This document shows, piece by piece, positions 7,537 to 16,592 of a stretch of DNA of 17,328 nt; the first letter of the stretch is position 1; every line of letters starts with the position of its first letter. This DNA is from Sphingopyxis sp. (GTDB taxonomy: Bacteria; Pseudomonadota; Alphaproteobacteria; Sphingomonadales; Sphingomonadaceae). The translations under genes were made by a program, and so were the position numbers. Under the pieces are notes generated by a model, which saw only the letters and a program-made list of their open reading frames with translations, was not told the origin of the DNA and made no database searches. The stretch is taken from assembly GCA_026125835.1 (NCBI GenBank), contig JAHCKJ010000014.1, positions 1 to 17,328 of the forward strand, read 5' to 3'.

Positions 7537-9435
7537 ATGACCGCAACCACCGCAAAGAATACGACCCTCGCCGCGCTGACCCTCGGTGCTCTCGGCGTCG
7601 TTTATGGCGATATCGGCACCAGCCCGCTGTACGCGTTTCGCGAGGCGCTGGCCCAGAGCGGCAGCAGCATCGGCGCGAATGACATCATCGGCGTGCTGTC
7701 ACTCGCGCTGTGGGCGCTGATCATCGTCGTGACGCTGAAATACGTGCTGTTCCTGACCCGCGCCGACAATCATGGCGAGGGCGGTGTGCTGTCGCTGATG
7801 GCGCTGGCCCACCGCGCGACCGACGGCCGCTGGCCGATCGTGCTGATCCTGGGCGCGATCGGCGCGGGGCTGTTCTTCGGCGATGCGATCATTACCCCCG
7901 CGCTGTCGGTGCTGTCGGCGGTCGAGGGGCTGAAGACGGTGCCGGGAATCGGACCGATGATGTCGCTGCCGGTCATTCTGGGGCTGGCGCTCGCCATCCT
8001 TGTCGCGCTGTTCGCGATCCAGTCGCGCGGCACCGCGCGCGTCGCCGGGCTGTTTGGCCCCGTCTGTGGCTTGTGGTTCGTGTCGCTCGCCGCGCTCGGG
8101 CTTTATCATATTGCCGATGCGCCGCAGATCCTGCTCGCTTTCAACCCCGTTTACGCCGCGCAATATCTTGCCGGACACGGCACGACGGGCCTGTTCGTGC
8201 TCGGGGCGGTGTTCCTGACCGTCACCGGGGCCGAGGCGCTGATCGCTGACATGGGCCATTTTGGGCGAAAGCCGATCCAGCTCGGATGGCTGGGCTTTGT
8301 CTGGCCGTCCCTCTCGCTGAATTATCTGGGACAAGGGGCGCTTGCACTCAAGACGCTGGCGGCCGCCGAAGCCGCGGGACAGCCTTTCGTCAACGCCGAC
8401 TGGTTCTTCATCATGGCGCCTGATGCCTTGCGCGCGCCGCTGGTCATCCTCGCCACGCTGGCAACGATCATCGCCAGCCAGGCCGTCATCACCGGCGCCT
8501 ACTCCCTGGCGCAACAGGGGATCGCGCTTGGCCTGTTCCCGCGCATGGCGATCCGCCAGACCTCGGCCGACCAGCGCGGTCAAATCTATATGCCCGTGAT
8601 CAACTGGCTGCTGCTCGCCGGGGTATTGCTGCTCGTCTTCGGCTTCCAGAGCAGCAGCCGCATGGCAGCAGCCTATGGCATCGCAGTGACTGGCACGATG
8701 GTCGTGACGACGATGCTTGCCTTCATCGTCGCATGGCGCGGCTGGAAATGGGAGCCGGTGTGGACTGCGCTGTTGTTCCTGCCCTTCTTTGCGATCGACG
8801 TGATTTTCTTTGGCGCCAACATCCTGCGGGTGATTGAAGGGGGCTGGGTCCCACTGCTGATCGGGGTCGCGATTATCGCGCTGATCGCGACATGGCGGCG
8901 CGGGCGCGCGGTGGCGCAGCGGCGCAGCGGCGAACAGGGCATCGTCATGGCCGACCTCGCACCTTCGCTGGCCAAACGTCCGCCGCAGACGGTCGAGGGT
9001 ACCGCCATCTATCTGACGCAGGACAAGGATCATGCACCGTCGGCGCTGCTCCACAATTTGAAGCACAACAAGGTGCTGCATGCCCGCAATATCCTGTTGA
9101 CCGTCACCACCGCGCCCGATCCGCATGTGCCGCCAATCGAGCGGCTGGAGCAACGGCCGCTGGTCGGCGGTTTCGTCGCGGCCCGGCTGACCTATGGTTA
9201 TATGGACCCTATCGACGTGCCGAGCGACCTTGGCGCTGCGGGCTTGCTCACGGGAACGGGCGGCGCATCCTTTTTCGTCGGTCGCAACGCGATCCGCGCC
9301 GCGACCCGGCCGGGGATGCCGCTGATCCCGCTGCTGATCTTTCGCTTCCTCCACCGCAACGCCGCCGATCCGACCGCCTTCTTCGGTATCCCGGCGAACC
9401 GTGTGGTGGAACTTGGGTCGCAAATCGAGCTATAA
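7537..9435 (+). CDS. kup: Low-affinity potassium transporter Kup (K+/H+ symporter)
   Basis: An inner-membrane K+ uptake protein of the KUP/HAK/KT family. The 632 residues fit the family (E. coli 622). The signature GVVYGDIGTSPLYA lies in the first membrane helix (about 20-33). About twelve hydrophobic segments extend to residue about 450, with GDAIITPALSVLSAVEG and VTGAEALIADMGHFG as further family blocks. A soluble C-terminal domain follows. The start chosen is the ATG at 7537, preceded by ACAGGA at 7523-7528 with 8 bases of spacing; the frame is open further upstream but those Met codons lack a ribosome site and would add atypical sequence. The kdpD-like gene begins 6 bp after its stop, so the two are probably co-transcribed. 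The 156 bp between the chosen patatin and kup starts must hold both promoters. Confidence 0.97.
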   Translation: MTATTAKNTTLAALTLGALGVVYGDIGTSPLYAFREALAQSGSSIGANDIIGVLSLALWALIIVVTLKYVLFLTRADNHGEGGVLSLMALAHRATDGRWPIVLILGAIGAGLFFGDAIITPALSVLSAVEGLKTVPGIGPMMSLPVILGLALAILVALFAIQSRGTARVAGLFGPVCGLWFVSLAALGLYHIADAPQILLAFNPVYAAQYLAGHGTTGLFVLGAVFLTVTGAEALIADMGHFGRKPIQLGWLGFVWPSLSLNYLGQGALALKTLAAAEAAGQPFVNADWFFIMAPDALRAPLVILATLATIIASQAVITGAYSLAQQGIALGLFPRMAIRQTSADQRGQIYMPVINWLLLAGVLLLVFGFQSSSRMAAAYGIAVTGTMVVTTMLAFIVAWRGWKWEPVWTALLFLPFFAIDVIFFGANILRVIEGGWVPLLIGVAIIALIATWRRGRAVAQRRSGEQGIVMADLAPSLAKRPPQTVEGTAIYLTQDKDHAPSALLHNLKHNKVLHARNILLTVTTAPDPHVPPIERLEQRPLVGGFVAARLTYGYMDPIDVPSDLGAAGLLTGTGGASFFVGRNAIRAATRPGMPLIPLLIFRFLHRNAADPTAFFGIPANRVVELGSQIEL

Positions 9436-9441
9436 GCCGCC

Positions 9442-10873
9442 ATGCGCACCAGCTCCGCCGGTTATCTGATTGCCCTTGCCGGGGTCGCGCTGGTCGCGCT
9501 GGTCACCCATGCGGCGCTGCCCCACCTTGGCCTCGCGTCGGCAGCGCTGCTGTTTCTGCTGCCGGTGCTGGCGGCATCGGTGCGCTTTGGCACCGGCCCT
9601 GCGCTCGTCGCGGCGGGGGGTGGCGCACTCGCCTTCAACTTTTTCCTGCTGCCGCCGCGCTTCACCTTTCGCATCGACAGTTTCGACCATGTCGTCACGG
9701 TCGCCGTGTTTCTGGCGGTCGCACTGGTGACGAGCCGGTTGGCTGCCGAGCTGCGCGCCCGCGAGGCCGAGGCCAATGCCCGCGCCGCGGCGAACGCCGA
9801 ACAGGCCGAATTCGCCGCCCTGCTCTCCGGCGACACCCCCGACGTGCTGACGCGGGCGCTTGCGTGGATCGCGGCGCGATACGGCACCGCACGGCTGATC
9901 GACCGCCACGCCATGCCCTCAAAGGATTCGGCGCTGTCGAGCCTTGACCTCTCGGCTGCGGGCTGGGCGCTGCAGGGAGCCGAAGCGGCCGGACATGGCA
10001 GCGACACCATGCCCGCGAGTGACTGGAGCTTTCTGCCCTTTGCGCCGGGGCATCCGGACGGCAGCGGGCTGGTCGCGGTTGCCCGGCCGATGTCGGGGAC
10101 GACCCGAAGGGCGGAGGAAATGACCCAGCTACAAGCGCTGGCGCGACTGATCGGGCAGGCGCGCGACCGGCTCGCGCTGGCGGACGAACGCCAGAGCCGC
10201 GAGCGGCTGGAGGATCGCGATGCCCTGCGCCGCACGCTGCTCGCGGCCATGGCGCATGATTTCCGCACCCCGCTGACCGTGCTGGCGGGCGGAGGTCGCG
10301 ACGCGACCGCGATCCGGCGGCAAAGGATCGCGCGCTCGCCCAGGTTCATCGGCTTGGTGCGACGATGACGATCTGGTCGGCGCGGCGCGAATCGAGGGTG
10401 GCGCTCGACCCGCAGATCGAAGCCGTTGACCTGGTCGATTGCATCGACGCCGCGCGACTGGCTGGCGGGAGCGCACTCGCTGCCCACGGGCTTCGAAACG
10501 GATGCTGCCTGCCGACCTACCGCTGTCGCCGCCGACCCGTGCTGCTGACCCATATCCTCGTCAATCTGATCGTGGCGCAACGCAGCGCCATGCCCGCGCC
10601 CGAATCGCGATCTCGGCGAGCCCAGAGGACGGCAGCATCCAGCTGCACGTCGACGACGACGGCGTCGGCATTGCCGATGACCTGCAAGACCGGCTCTTTG
10701 ACCGATTCGCGCGGGGTGCAGGGAGCGACCGCGATGGCGGCAGCGGCCTTGGCCTTGCGATCGTCAAGGGATTTGCCGACGCCATGGCGTTGACCGTAAG
10801 CGCCGGCGCGGCACCGGGTGGCGGAGCGCGTTTCACCCTCGCCTTACCGCAGCGTCAGGTCACGGTCGCATGA
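9442..10873 (+). pseudogene. kdpD: Short KdpD-like sensor histidine kinase, interrupted by several frameshifts
   Basis: This corresponds to the C-terminal half of KdpD and lacks the N-terminal KdpD and Usp domains. Frame 1 gives four membrane helices (DUF4118, about residues 7-98), a linker/GAF-like region, then the H-box AMAHDFRTPLT with His272 (bases 10255-10257). After about 10290 the coding sequence changes frame at least five times: DDLVGAARIEGG (frame 2, about 10364), ALDPQIEAVDLVDCIDAA (frame 0), KRMLPADLPL (frame 2), PVLLTHILVNLI (frame 0), then from about 10583 frame 2 to the end. The N-box is disrupted. The G-boxes DDDGVGIADD and GGSGLGLAIVKG are intact. The H-box to DDL spacing also looks about 15-20 residues short. 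The final TGA overlaps the kdpE start by 4 bp. Either local sequence errors or a decayed kinase; the family call is secure. Confidence 0.85.
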
Positions 10874-11550
10874 CGCGTGTGCTGGTCGTCGACGACGAGG
10901 CCGCCATTCTGCGGCTGGTGGCGGCGGTCCTTGAACGCGGCGGGTTCGGCGCAGTTCCGGCGGCGACGGCGCGCACCGCGCTGGCCGAGGTCGAGCACGC
11001 GGTTCCCGACGCGGCGATCATCGACTTGGGCCTGCCCGACATGGACGGTATCGAGCTCATCGCTGCGTTGCGTCAGCGAATGACCGGGCCGCTGATCGTG
11101 CTGACGGCGCGCGATGCGACCAGCGACAAGATCGCGACGCTAGACCTGGGCGCCGACGATTATGTTACCAAGCCTTTCGACGGTGACGAACTGCTCGCGC
11201 GATTGCGCGCGGCGCTGCGCCGCGCCGGGCGCGCGATCGCAGCCGACGGGGTGCTGCGCCATGGCGCGCTCGCAATCGACCCGGCGCGCCATGACTTGCG
11301 GCTGGGGGGTAAACAGGTCGCGCTGACCCCGCGCGAGTTTGCAGTGATGGAAGTGCTGATCGGCGCGGGCGGCCGCCTTGTCACCCACGCCGACCTGCTG
11401 CGCCGCGTTTGGGGACCGGCGCATGTCGGCGACAGCGATTATTTGCGCGTCGTGGTACGCGCGCTGCGGCTGAAGCTGGAGGCTGATCCGTCAGCGCCGA
11501 CCCTGATCCGCAACGAACCCGGGATCGGATATCGGCTGGGCGAGGTTTAG
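10870..11550 (+). CDS. kdpE: KdpE-like response regulator (OmpR/PhoB family)
   Basis: The 226-residue protein has a receiver domain with the acidic pair Asp8-Asp9, phospho-acceptor Asp52 (IIDLGLPDMDG), Thr79 and Lys101. A winged-helix DNA-binding domain follows (about 130-224) with LTPREFAVMEVL, the HVGDSDYLRVVVRALRLKLE recognition region and the ending RNEPGIGYRL. The acceptor position is the same as in E. coli KdpE, and the sequence looks KdpE-like throughout. Its ATG overlaps the stop of the kinase gene (ATGA), so translation is probably coupled. Unlike the genes on both sides it is undamaged. The likely target is nearby K+ transport (kup), since no kdpFABC genes are present here, but that is inferred. 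Confidence 0.93.
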   Translation: MTRVLVVDDEAAILRLVAAVLERGGFGAVPAATARTALAEVEHAVPDAAIIDLGLPDMDGIELIAALRQRMTGPLIVLTARDATSDKIATLDLGADDYVTKPFDGDELLARLRAALRRAGRAIAADGVLRHGALAIDPARHDLRLGGKQVALTPREFAVMEVLIGAGGRLVTHADLLRRVWGPAHVGDSDYLRVVVRALRLKLEADPSAPTLIRNEPGIGYRLGEV

Positions 11551-11594
11551 CGCGCTTTCCTATTTTACATGCCACCCTATATCCTGCCCCACCC

Positions 11595-13767
11595 ATGACC
11601 CGCGCCCGCGTCCTCCTCCTTACCGCCGCCCTCGGCCCGCTCGACTATCGTGTTCCGCAGGGCAGCGAGGCGCCGCTCGGCAGCGTCGTCATCGCGCCGC
11701 TCGGTCCGCGGCGGATGGGCGGCGTGGTGTGGGAGGATAAAAGCTTTGGCGCGCCCGAGGCGGTCGGCGACAATCGCCTGCGCAATCTTTACGAGGTCGT
11801 CGCCGTTCCCCCGATCGCCGCGCCGCTGCGCCGCCTGGTCGAATGGACCAGCGACTATTATCTCGCGCCACCGGGGTCGGTGCTGCGCATGGTGCTGCCG
11901 GGGGTCGCCTTTGCCGACGCCAAGCGCCCGATCGTCGAATATCGCGCGACGGGCGAGTTGCCTGCGCGCATGACGCCGCAGCGGACGGTGGCGCTCGAAA
12001 CGATCGGCGAGCGGCAGGGGACGGTGCGCGAACTTGCCGCGCTGGCCGAGGTGAGCGAGGCGGTAATCCGCGGCCTCGTCCAGAACGGCGCGCTCGAAGC
12101 GGTGAGCGTGTCGGCCGACCAGCTAGATCCCGCACCCGACCCCGCGTTCGCACCGCCCGACCTGTCCGCCGAACAGACGGCCGCCGCCGCGCAGCTGAGG
12201 GACGCGGTTGCCACCGAGAAATTCGAGACGCTGCTGCTCGACGGCGTCACCGGATCGGGCAAGACCGAAGTCTATATGGAGGCGATCGCGGCGGCAATCG
12301 ATGCGGGCAAGCAGGCGCTCGTGCTGACTCCCGAGATCGCGCTGACCGAACCGATGCTGACCTGCTGCACGCTTCGGCTGCGAACCGGTGGCTTGGCATA
12401 GCGGGCTGCGCCAGGCCGAGCGTCGCCGTGCCTGGTACGCGATCGCCAGCGGCGAGGCCCGGATCGTCGTCGGCGCGCGCTCTGCGCTGTTCCTGCCCTA
12501 CGCCAGGCTCGGCGATCGTCGTCGGTAGACGAGGCGCAGCTGAGACGAGCTTCAAGCAGGAGGACGGTATCCGATACCACGCACGCGACGTCGCGGTGAT
12601 GCGCGGGCATTTCGAGGGGCTGCCGGTGATCCTCGCCAGCGCCACCCCGGCGCTCGAAAGCCTCGCGATGGTCGAGGCGGGGCGGTATCGCCATATCCAG
12701 CTGCCTGCGCGCTTCGGCGGCGCGATCGCTGCCCGATCTCGCCGCGATCGACATGCGCAGCGACCTGCCCTGACCGGCACGCTGCCGGCTGGCGCCGCCG
12801 CCTTCGTCAACGCGCTTGCCGATCGCTTACGCGCGAGCATTCTGCTGTTCCTCAACCGCCGCGCGGCTTCGCGCCGTCACACCCTCTGCCGCACCTGCGG
12901 CCACCGTGCATCCAGTGCCCCAATTGCACCGCGTGGATGGTCGAGCACCGCCTCGTCCACCGGCTTGCTCGCCACCATTGCGGCCATGTCATGCCGCTGC
13001 CGCGGCTGTGCCCCGAATGCGAGGATGAGGACAGCCTCGTCGCGTGCGGCCCCGGCGTCGAGCGCGTCGCCGACGAGGTCGCGCTGCGCTTCCCCGAGGC
13101 GCGCGTCGCCATCGTCACCAGCGACACCCTGTGGTCACCCGCCAAAGCCGCCGAGTTCGTCGACAATGTCGAGGGCGGGCTGGTCGACATCATCATCGGG
13201 ACGCAGCTCGTCACCAAAGGCTATCATTTCCCCAACCTGACGCTTGTCGGGGTGGTCGATGCCGACCTCGGGCTCGACGGCGGCGACCTGCGCGCTTCCG
13301 AGCGCACCTTCCAGCAGATCGCGCAGGTCGCGGGGCGCGCCGGGCGCGGGGTGAAACCCGGCGAGGTGCTGATCCAGACGCGCGTCCCCGATGCCCCCGT
13401 CATGGCCGCGCTCGTCGCGAACGACCGCGACGGTTTCTACGCCGCCGAGGCGGCGGCCCGCAAACAGGCGGGCGCGCCGCCCTATGGCCGCTTTGCCGCG
13501 CTCGTCATTTCGTCGGAAGACATCGAGGTCGCGCGCGGCGTCGCGCAGCGACTGGGTGCCAAGGCACCGGTTGCCGAAGGCCTCGCCGTCTATGGTCCAG
13601 CCCCCGCCCCGCTCGCTATGCTGCGCGGCCGCCACCGCTTCCGCCTGCTCCTCCACGCCCCGCGCAGTTTCGACCTGCAAGGGACGATCCGCGACTGGGT
13701 CGCCAGCATCGACTGGCCGGCGAAGGCGCGGCTCGCGATCGACATCGATCCCTATAGTTTCGTCTGA
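11595..13767 (+). pseudogene. priA: Primosomal protein N' (replication restart helicase PriA), interrupted by many frameshifts
   Basis: PriA reloads the replisome at stalled forks as a 3'-5' DNA helicase. The span would code for about 724 residues, the normal length. The N-terminal DNA-binding domain and Walker A (GVTGSGKT, about 217-224) are intact in frame 0, up to EIALTEPMLT near 12360. The frame then changes repeatedly: ARFGCEPVAWHSGLRQAE (frame 1, 12367), a garbled DEEH-box region near 12524-12545, FKQEDGIRYHARDVAVMR (frame 2), LPDLAAIDMRSDLP then an in-frame TGA (frame 0, 12729), FVNALADRL (frame 2, 12803), and finally frame 1 from about 12908 (CIQCPNCTAWMVEH). Frame 1 then runs intact to the typical end DIDPYSFV. 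One zinc-ligand Cys of the CHHCG motif reads Arg (CGC at 12970). Errors in the sequence are a strong alternative to decay. Confidence 0.9.
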
Positions 13768-13770
13768 CCG

Positions 13771-14529
13771 TCAATAATCGGGTTCGGCGCCGCCCAGCAC
13801 CTGCGTCGCCTGCGCGGTGAGCCACGCCATTGCCGCCGCCCACGGTTGATGCCCGTGGCTGATCCGCGCGACGCCCAGCGCGGCGAGTTCCTTGTGCGTC
13901 GGCCCGCCCTTGCCGCGCAGGATGTTCACCGGCAGCGGCGAGGCGTCGCAGATCGCGCCGATGCACTTGGGATCGAGCAGGAACGGAACGAACAGCGACC
14001 CCGCCCCCGCATCGGCATAGGCGCGCGCGCGTTCGAGCGTCGCGGCGACCAGCGCGTCGCCATCCTTTGCGACGTCGGCGCCGCGGAAGGTATCGCAGCG
14101 CGCGTTGACGAAGATGCCGGTGTCGGCCGCGGCGCGATAGCGCGCCACCGCATCGGCGACCGGCAAAAGGTCCGACTGGCCGGGCAACCGGTCCTCCATA
14201 TTGATCCCCGCCGCCCCGGCATCCCTGGCGCGCGCGACCGAGGCGCCGACCGCGGCCGGATCGCCGCCATAGCCCGATTCCATGTCGATCGTGACCGGCA
14301 GATCGGTCACCGCCAAAATGCGCGCCAGATTTTCAAACACATCCGCGAGCGGGAAATCCTCGCCATCGGCGCGTCCCTGCGCGCCCGCAACCCCGAAGCT
14401 GCCCGTCGCGATCGCCTTTGCCCCCGCCGCGGCGACCGCCCTGGCGCTGCCCGCATCCCAGATATTGACCAGGATCAGCGGGTCGCCCGGAACATGCAGG
14501 GCCGCAAAATCGCCAATCTTATCGCTCAT
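13771..14529 (-). CDS. Isocitrate lyase/phosphoenolpyruvate mutase-family enzyme
   Basis: A TIM-barrel enzyme of the PEP mutase/isocitrate lyase superfamily; members cleave or rearrange C-C or P-C bonds of 2-oxo acid-related substrates using Mg2+. The 252-residue length fits the short PEPM-like group. Visible motifs are NIWDAGSAR (22-30), TGSFGVAGAQG (42-52), the metal-site block DMESGYGG (82-89), GINMEDR (108-114) and NARCDTF (142-148, where NARTD is usual). The isocitrate lyase signature KKCGH is absent, so true isocitrate lyase is unlikely. Two ATGs are close together. The ribosome site GGGAG (14537-14541) is 7 bases from the ATG at 14529 but only 1 base from that at 14535, so I chose 14529. 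It is the last gene of the ada group, 23 bp after the SnoaL-like gene, and ends 3 bp from priA. The substrate is unknown. Confidence 0.9.
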   Translation of the reverse strand: MSDKIGDFAALHVPGDPLILVNIWDAGSARAVAAAGAKAIATGSFGVAGAQGRADGEDFPLADVFENLARILAVTDLPVTIDMESGYGGDPAAVGASVARARDAGAAGINMEDRLPGQSDLLPVADAVARYRAAADTGIFVNARCDTFRGADVAKDGDALVAATLERARAYADAGAGSLFVPFLLDPKCIGAICDASPLPVNILRGKGGPTHKELAALGVARISHGHQPWAAAMAWLTAQATQVLGGAEPDY

Positions 14530-14552
14530 CAACATACTCCCTTGCTTGTCCG

Positions 14553-14984
14553 CTAGACGATCCGGCCGGGCGTCGCCGCGCCGAAAATCTGATTATAACC
14601 ACTTCGCGCGTCCATATATTCACGGATACGGCGAACGCGCGATCCGGCCATCTCGAAAATGAACACATAATCGAGCGCATAGGCGCGCCCGTTGGCCAGC
14701 GTCGCGCTCTGGCGCTGCTCGAAAACGACGCGGTCGCCCTCGGCGGTGACCGAGATCGGTTCGATCTGCATGCCGGTCGGGAACAGCCGCGGATAATCGT
14801 CGAGAATGAACCGGACGATCGCCTCCGCGCCGATCATATGATGTGTCACGCCCAGTGCCACCGCGGTGGCGTTATCGCCTGGCGCGCGCCATTCGGCATC
14901 GTCGGCCAGCACCGCCCTGATCCGGTCGGCGTCGCCGCTGCCCAGCGCGTGCCACACCGCCACCGCCGCTTCCTTGCTCGTCAT
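14553..14984 (-). CDS. SnoaL-like / NTF2-fold family protein
   Basis: A 143-residue protein with the cone-shaped NTF2-like fold pattern: an N-terminal helix (SKEAAVAVWHALGSGDADRIRAVLADDAEWRAPG), a middle segment with GAEAIVRFILDDYPRLF, and beta strands ending in YALDYVFIFEMAGSRVRRIREYMD. Members include polyketide cyclases, limonene-epoxide hydrolase-like enzymes and many proteins of unknown role, so no reaction can be assigned. The start is the ATG at 14984, preceded by TTTTGAGG with 8 bases of spacing. The frame is open further upstream into ada, but those Met codons are inside the neighbour. It begins 10 bp after the ada stop and is probably translated from the same mRNA. Confidence 0.85.
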   Translation of the reverse strand: MTSKEAAVAVWHALGSGDADRIRAVLADDAEWRAPGDNATAVALGVTHHMIGAEAIVRFILDDYPRLFPTGMQIEPISVTAEGDRVVFEQRQSATLANGRAYALDYVFIFEMAGSRVRRIREYMDARSGYNQIFGAATPGRIV

Positions 14985-14994
14985 CGCCGCCGCC

Positions 14995-16059
14995 TCAAAA
15001 TTCATCGAGCCGTGCCTGCCCCGGCGCGCCTTCGCGGCGGAGCAGTTCGTCCTTGATCGGCAGGCCATAGGCATAACCGCCCAGCGACCCGTCGCTGCGC
15101 ACCACGCGGTGGCACGGGATCAGCACCGCAACATTGTTCGCGCCATTGGCGCTCCCCGCGGCGCGCACCGCCTTGGGCTTGCCGACCGCCGCGGCGATGT
15201 CGGCATAGCTGCGCGTTTCGCCGGCCGGGATCCTGCGCAATTCGCGCCACACCGCCTCCTGAAATGCCGTCCCTTTCACGTCGATCGGGATATGGTCGAA
15301 ACCATGCGTCGGCGCCTCGACGGCTTCAATGACCTGCGACAGAAGCGCGGCGAATTCTTCGCCGCCCGCAACCAGCGTGGCGGCAGGGAAGCGCTGCTCG
15401 AGCGCCTCGCGCCCTTCGGCAAAGCTCAGGCGGCACACGCCCTTGCCGGTTGCCGCAACGAGCATGTCGCCCAGGCTGGTCGGCACGACCGCCCAGCGGA
15501 TTTCGACACCCTTGCCGCCGTTCACCCATGCTGACGGGGTCATCCCCATACGGCCCTCCATATTGTCATAGAAACGCGACGGCCCCGAAAAGCCCGCGTC
15601 GTAAATCGCGTCGGTCACCCGCGCGCCCTCGCTCAGCGCCTGCCGCGCGCGTTCCTCGCGCAACGCGCGGGCGTAAGCCGCGGGCGACAGGCCGGTGTGG
15701 CGGGTGAAGACGCGCTGGAAATGTGTCGGCGAATAGCCGGTGCGGGCGGCCAGGTCGGCGAGCGCCAGCGGCTCCTCGCTCGCCTTGATCGCCTGAATCG
15801 CTGCCAGCACCGCCCCCTCGTCGCGGGCGACATCGTCGGGCAGGCAGCGCTTGCACGCACGCAGCCCCGCCTCGCGCGCCGCTACGCCATCGGCAAAGAA
15901 GCGGACATTCTCACGCAGCGGATGCCGCGCCGCGCAGCTTGGCCGGCAATAGATACCCGTGGTCAGCACACCGGTGACGAACCGCCCGTCGAGCGCACGG
16001 TCGCGGCGCAGCACCGCGGCCCAGCGCGCATCGTCGGTCATGGTCTCGGCGGCGCTCAT
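14995..16059 (-). CDS. ada: Ada: methylphosphotriester sensor, AraC-type activator and O6-methylguanine-DNA methyltransferase
   Basis: Removes methyl groups from alkylated DNA by suicide transfer and, once methylated, activates the adaptive response. The 354 residues match E. coli Ada (354). The N-terminal zinc domain holds Cys38, Cys42, Cys69 and Cys72, with Cys38 the expected phosphotriester acceptor. An AraC-type HTH domain (about 84-180) contains LADLAARTGYSPTHFQRVFTRHTG. The C-terminal methyltransferase domain has the active-site motif IPCHRVV with Cys316. Its ATG overlaps the DUF1203 stop by 4 bp (ATGA), so translation is coupled. A second Met at residue 7 is another possible start. I could not find a clear Ada box upstream of the operon. 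Confidence 0.97.
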   Translation of the reverse strand: MSAAETMTDDARWAAVLRRDRALDGRFVTGVLTTGIYCRPSCAARHPLRENVRFFADGVAAREAGLRACKRCLPDDVARDEGAVLAAIQAIKASEEPLALADLAARTGYSPTHFQRVFTRHTGLSPAAYARALREERARQALSEGARVTDAIYDAGFSGPSRFYDNMEGRMGMTPSAWVNGGKGVEIRWAVVPTSLGDMLVAATGKGVCRLSFAEGREALEQRFPAATLVAGGEEFAALLSQVIEAVEAPTHGFDHIPIDVKGTAFQEAVWRELRRIPAGETRSYADIAAAVGKPKAVRAAGSANGANNVAVLIPCHRVVRSDGSLGGYAYGLPIKDELLRREGAPGQARLDEF

Positions 16060-16526
16060 ACCCCGTCCCTTTCGATCCGCGCCGTGAAACAGCCATGCGC
16101 GGCGTTGTGCGCGTCGATATAGGATATGCCGGGGTCGGCGAACAGGTCGCGGATCGCGGCATCCGCCTCGCCCGGCGGCGCGAGCCGCGCGGTTTGCAGC
16201 ATGCCCGCGTCATCGAAGGCGCGCAGCGCGATGGGCCGCCCCGCAAACACCGGCGGCAGTTCATCGCGATAGCGTGCCGCTTCGACACCCGGCCGCACAT
16301 AGATCGCATAAGCGCTGCGATATGGCGTTTCGACATCGTGGCTGATGTGGTGGAGCAGGATCAGTTCCTCCCCCGCGCGCGCATCCTGCAGGCTGATCCG
16401 GCAGGGAAATCCCATATCAGCGGTTGCGGTAACACGGCGCGCATTGATCGCAGCCAAGTTCGCATCGTCCATGGCGAACAAGGGAGCGAACGGGTCGGGG
16501 GAGAGCCCTTCGATCATATAAGTCAT
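16056..16526 (-). CDS. DUF1203 family protein
   Basis: A 156-residue protein of the uncharacterised DUF1203 family. Recognisable blocks are an early LSPDPFAPLFAMDDANLAAINARRV, then GFPCRISLQDARAGEELILLHH, and the C-terminal HNAAHGCFTARIER. No signal peptide or membrane segment is seen. The start is the ATG at 16526: AAAGGA at 16535-16540 lies 8 bases upstream, while the longer open frame to 16565 lacks a ribosome site. It is the first gene of the tight operon with ada, so it is probably controlled together with alkylation repair. Its role is unknown. Confidence 0.9.
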   Translation of the reverse strand: MTYMIEGLSPDPFAPLFAMDDANLAAINARRVTATADMGFPCRISLQDARAGEELILLHHISHDVETPYRSAYAIYVRPGVEAARYRDELPPVFAGRPIALRAFDDAGMLQTARLAPPGEADAAIRDLFADPGISYIDAHNAAHGCFTARIERDGV

Positions 16527-16592
16527 CGGATCATTCCTTTTTCTTCGGTGGGGCCGTCTTGCCATGCCGCGCTACCCGGTGCGTCCCGATGC

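Noticed and set aside
7699..9423. 574-codon open frame antisense to kup
   Set aside because: It is a Gln/Arg/His-rich shadow of a well-supported membrane transporter.
11843..13240. A separate 465-codon gene within priA
   Set aside because: Only its middle part codes for real PriA blocks, in a shifted frame; the rest is out-of-frame noise. It is one damaged priA, not two genes.
12937..13767. Independent 276-codon helicase gene
   Set aside because: It is the C-terminal third of PriA (zinc region and helicase motifs V-VI) continuing the same gene after the frame changes.
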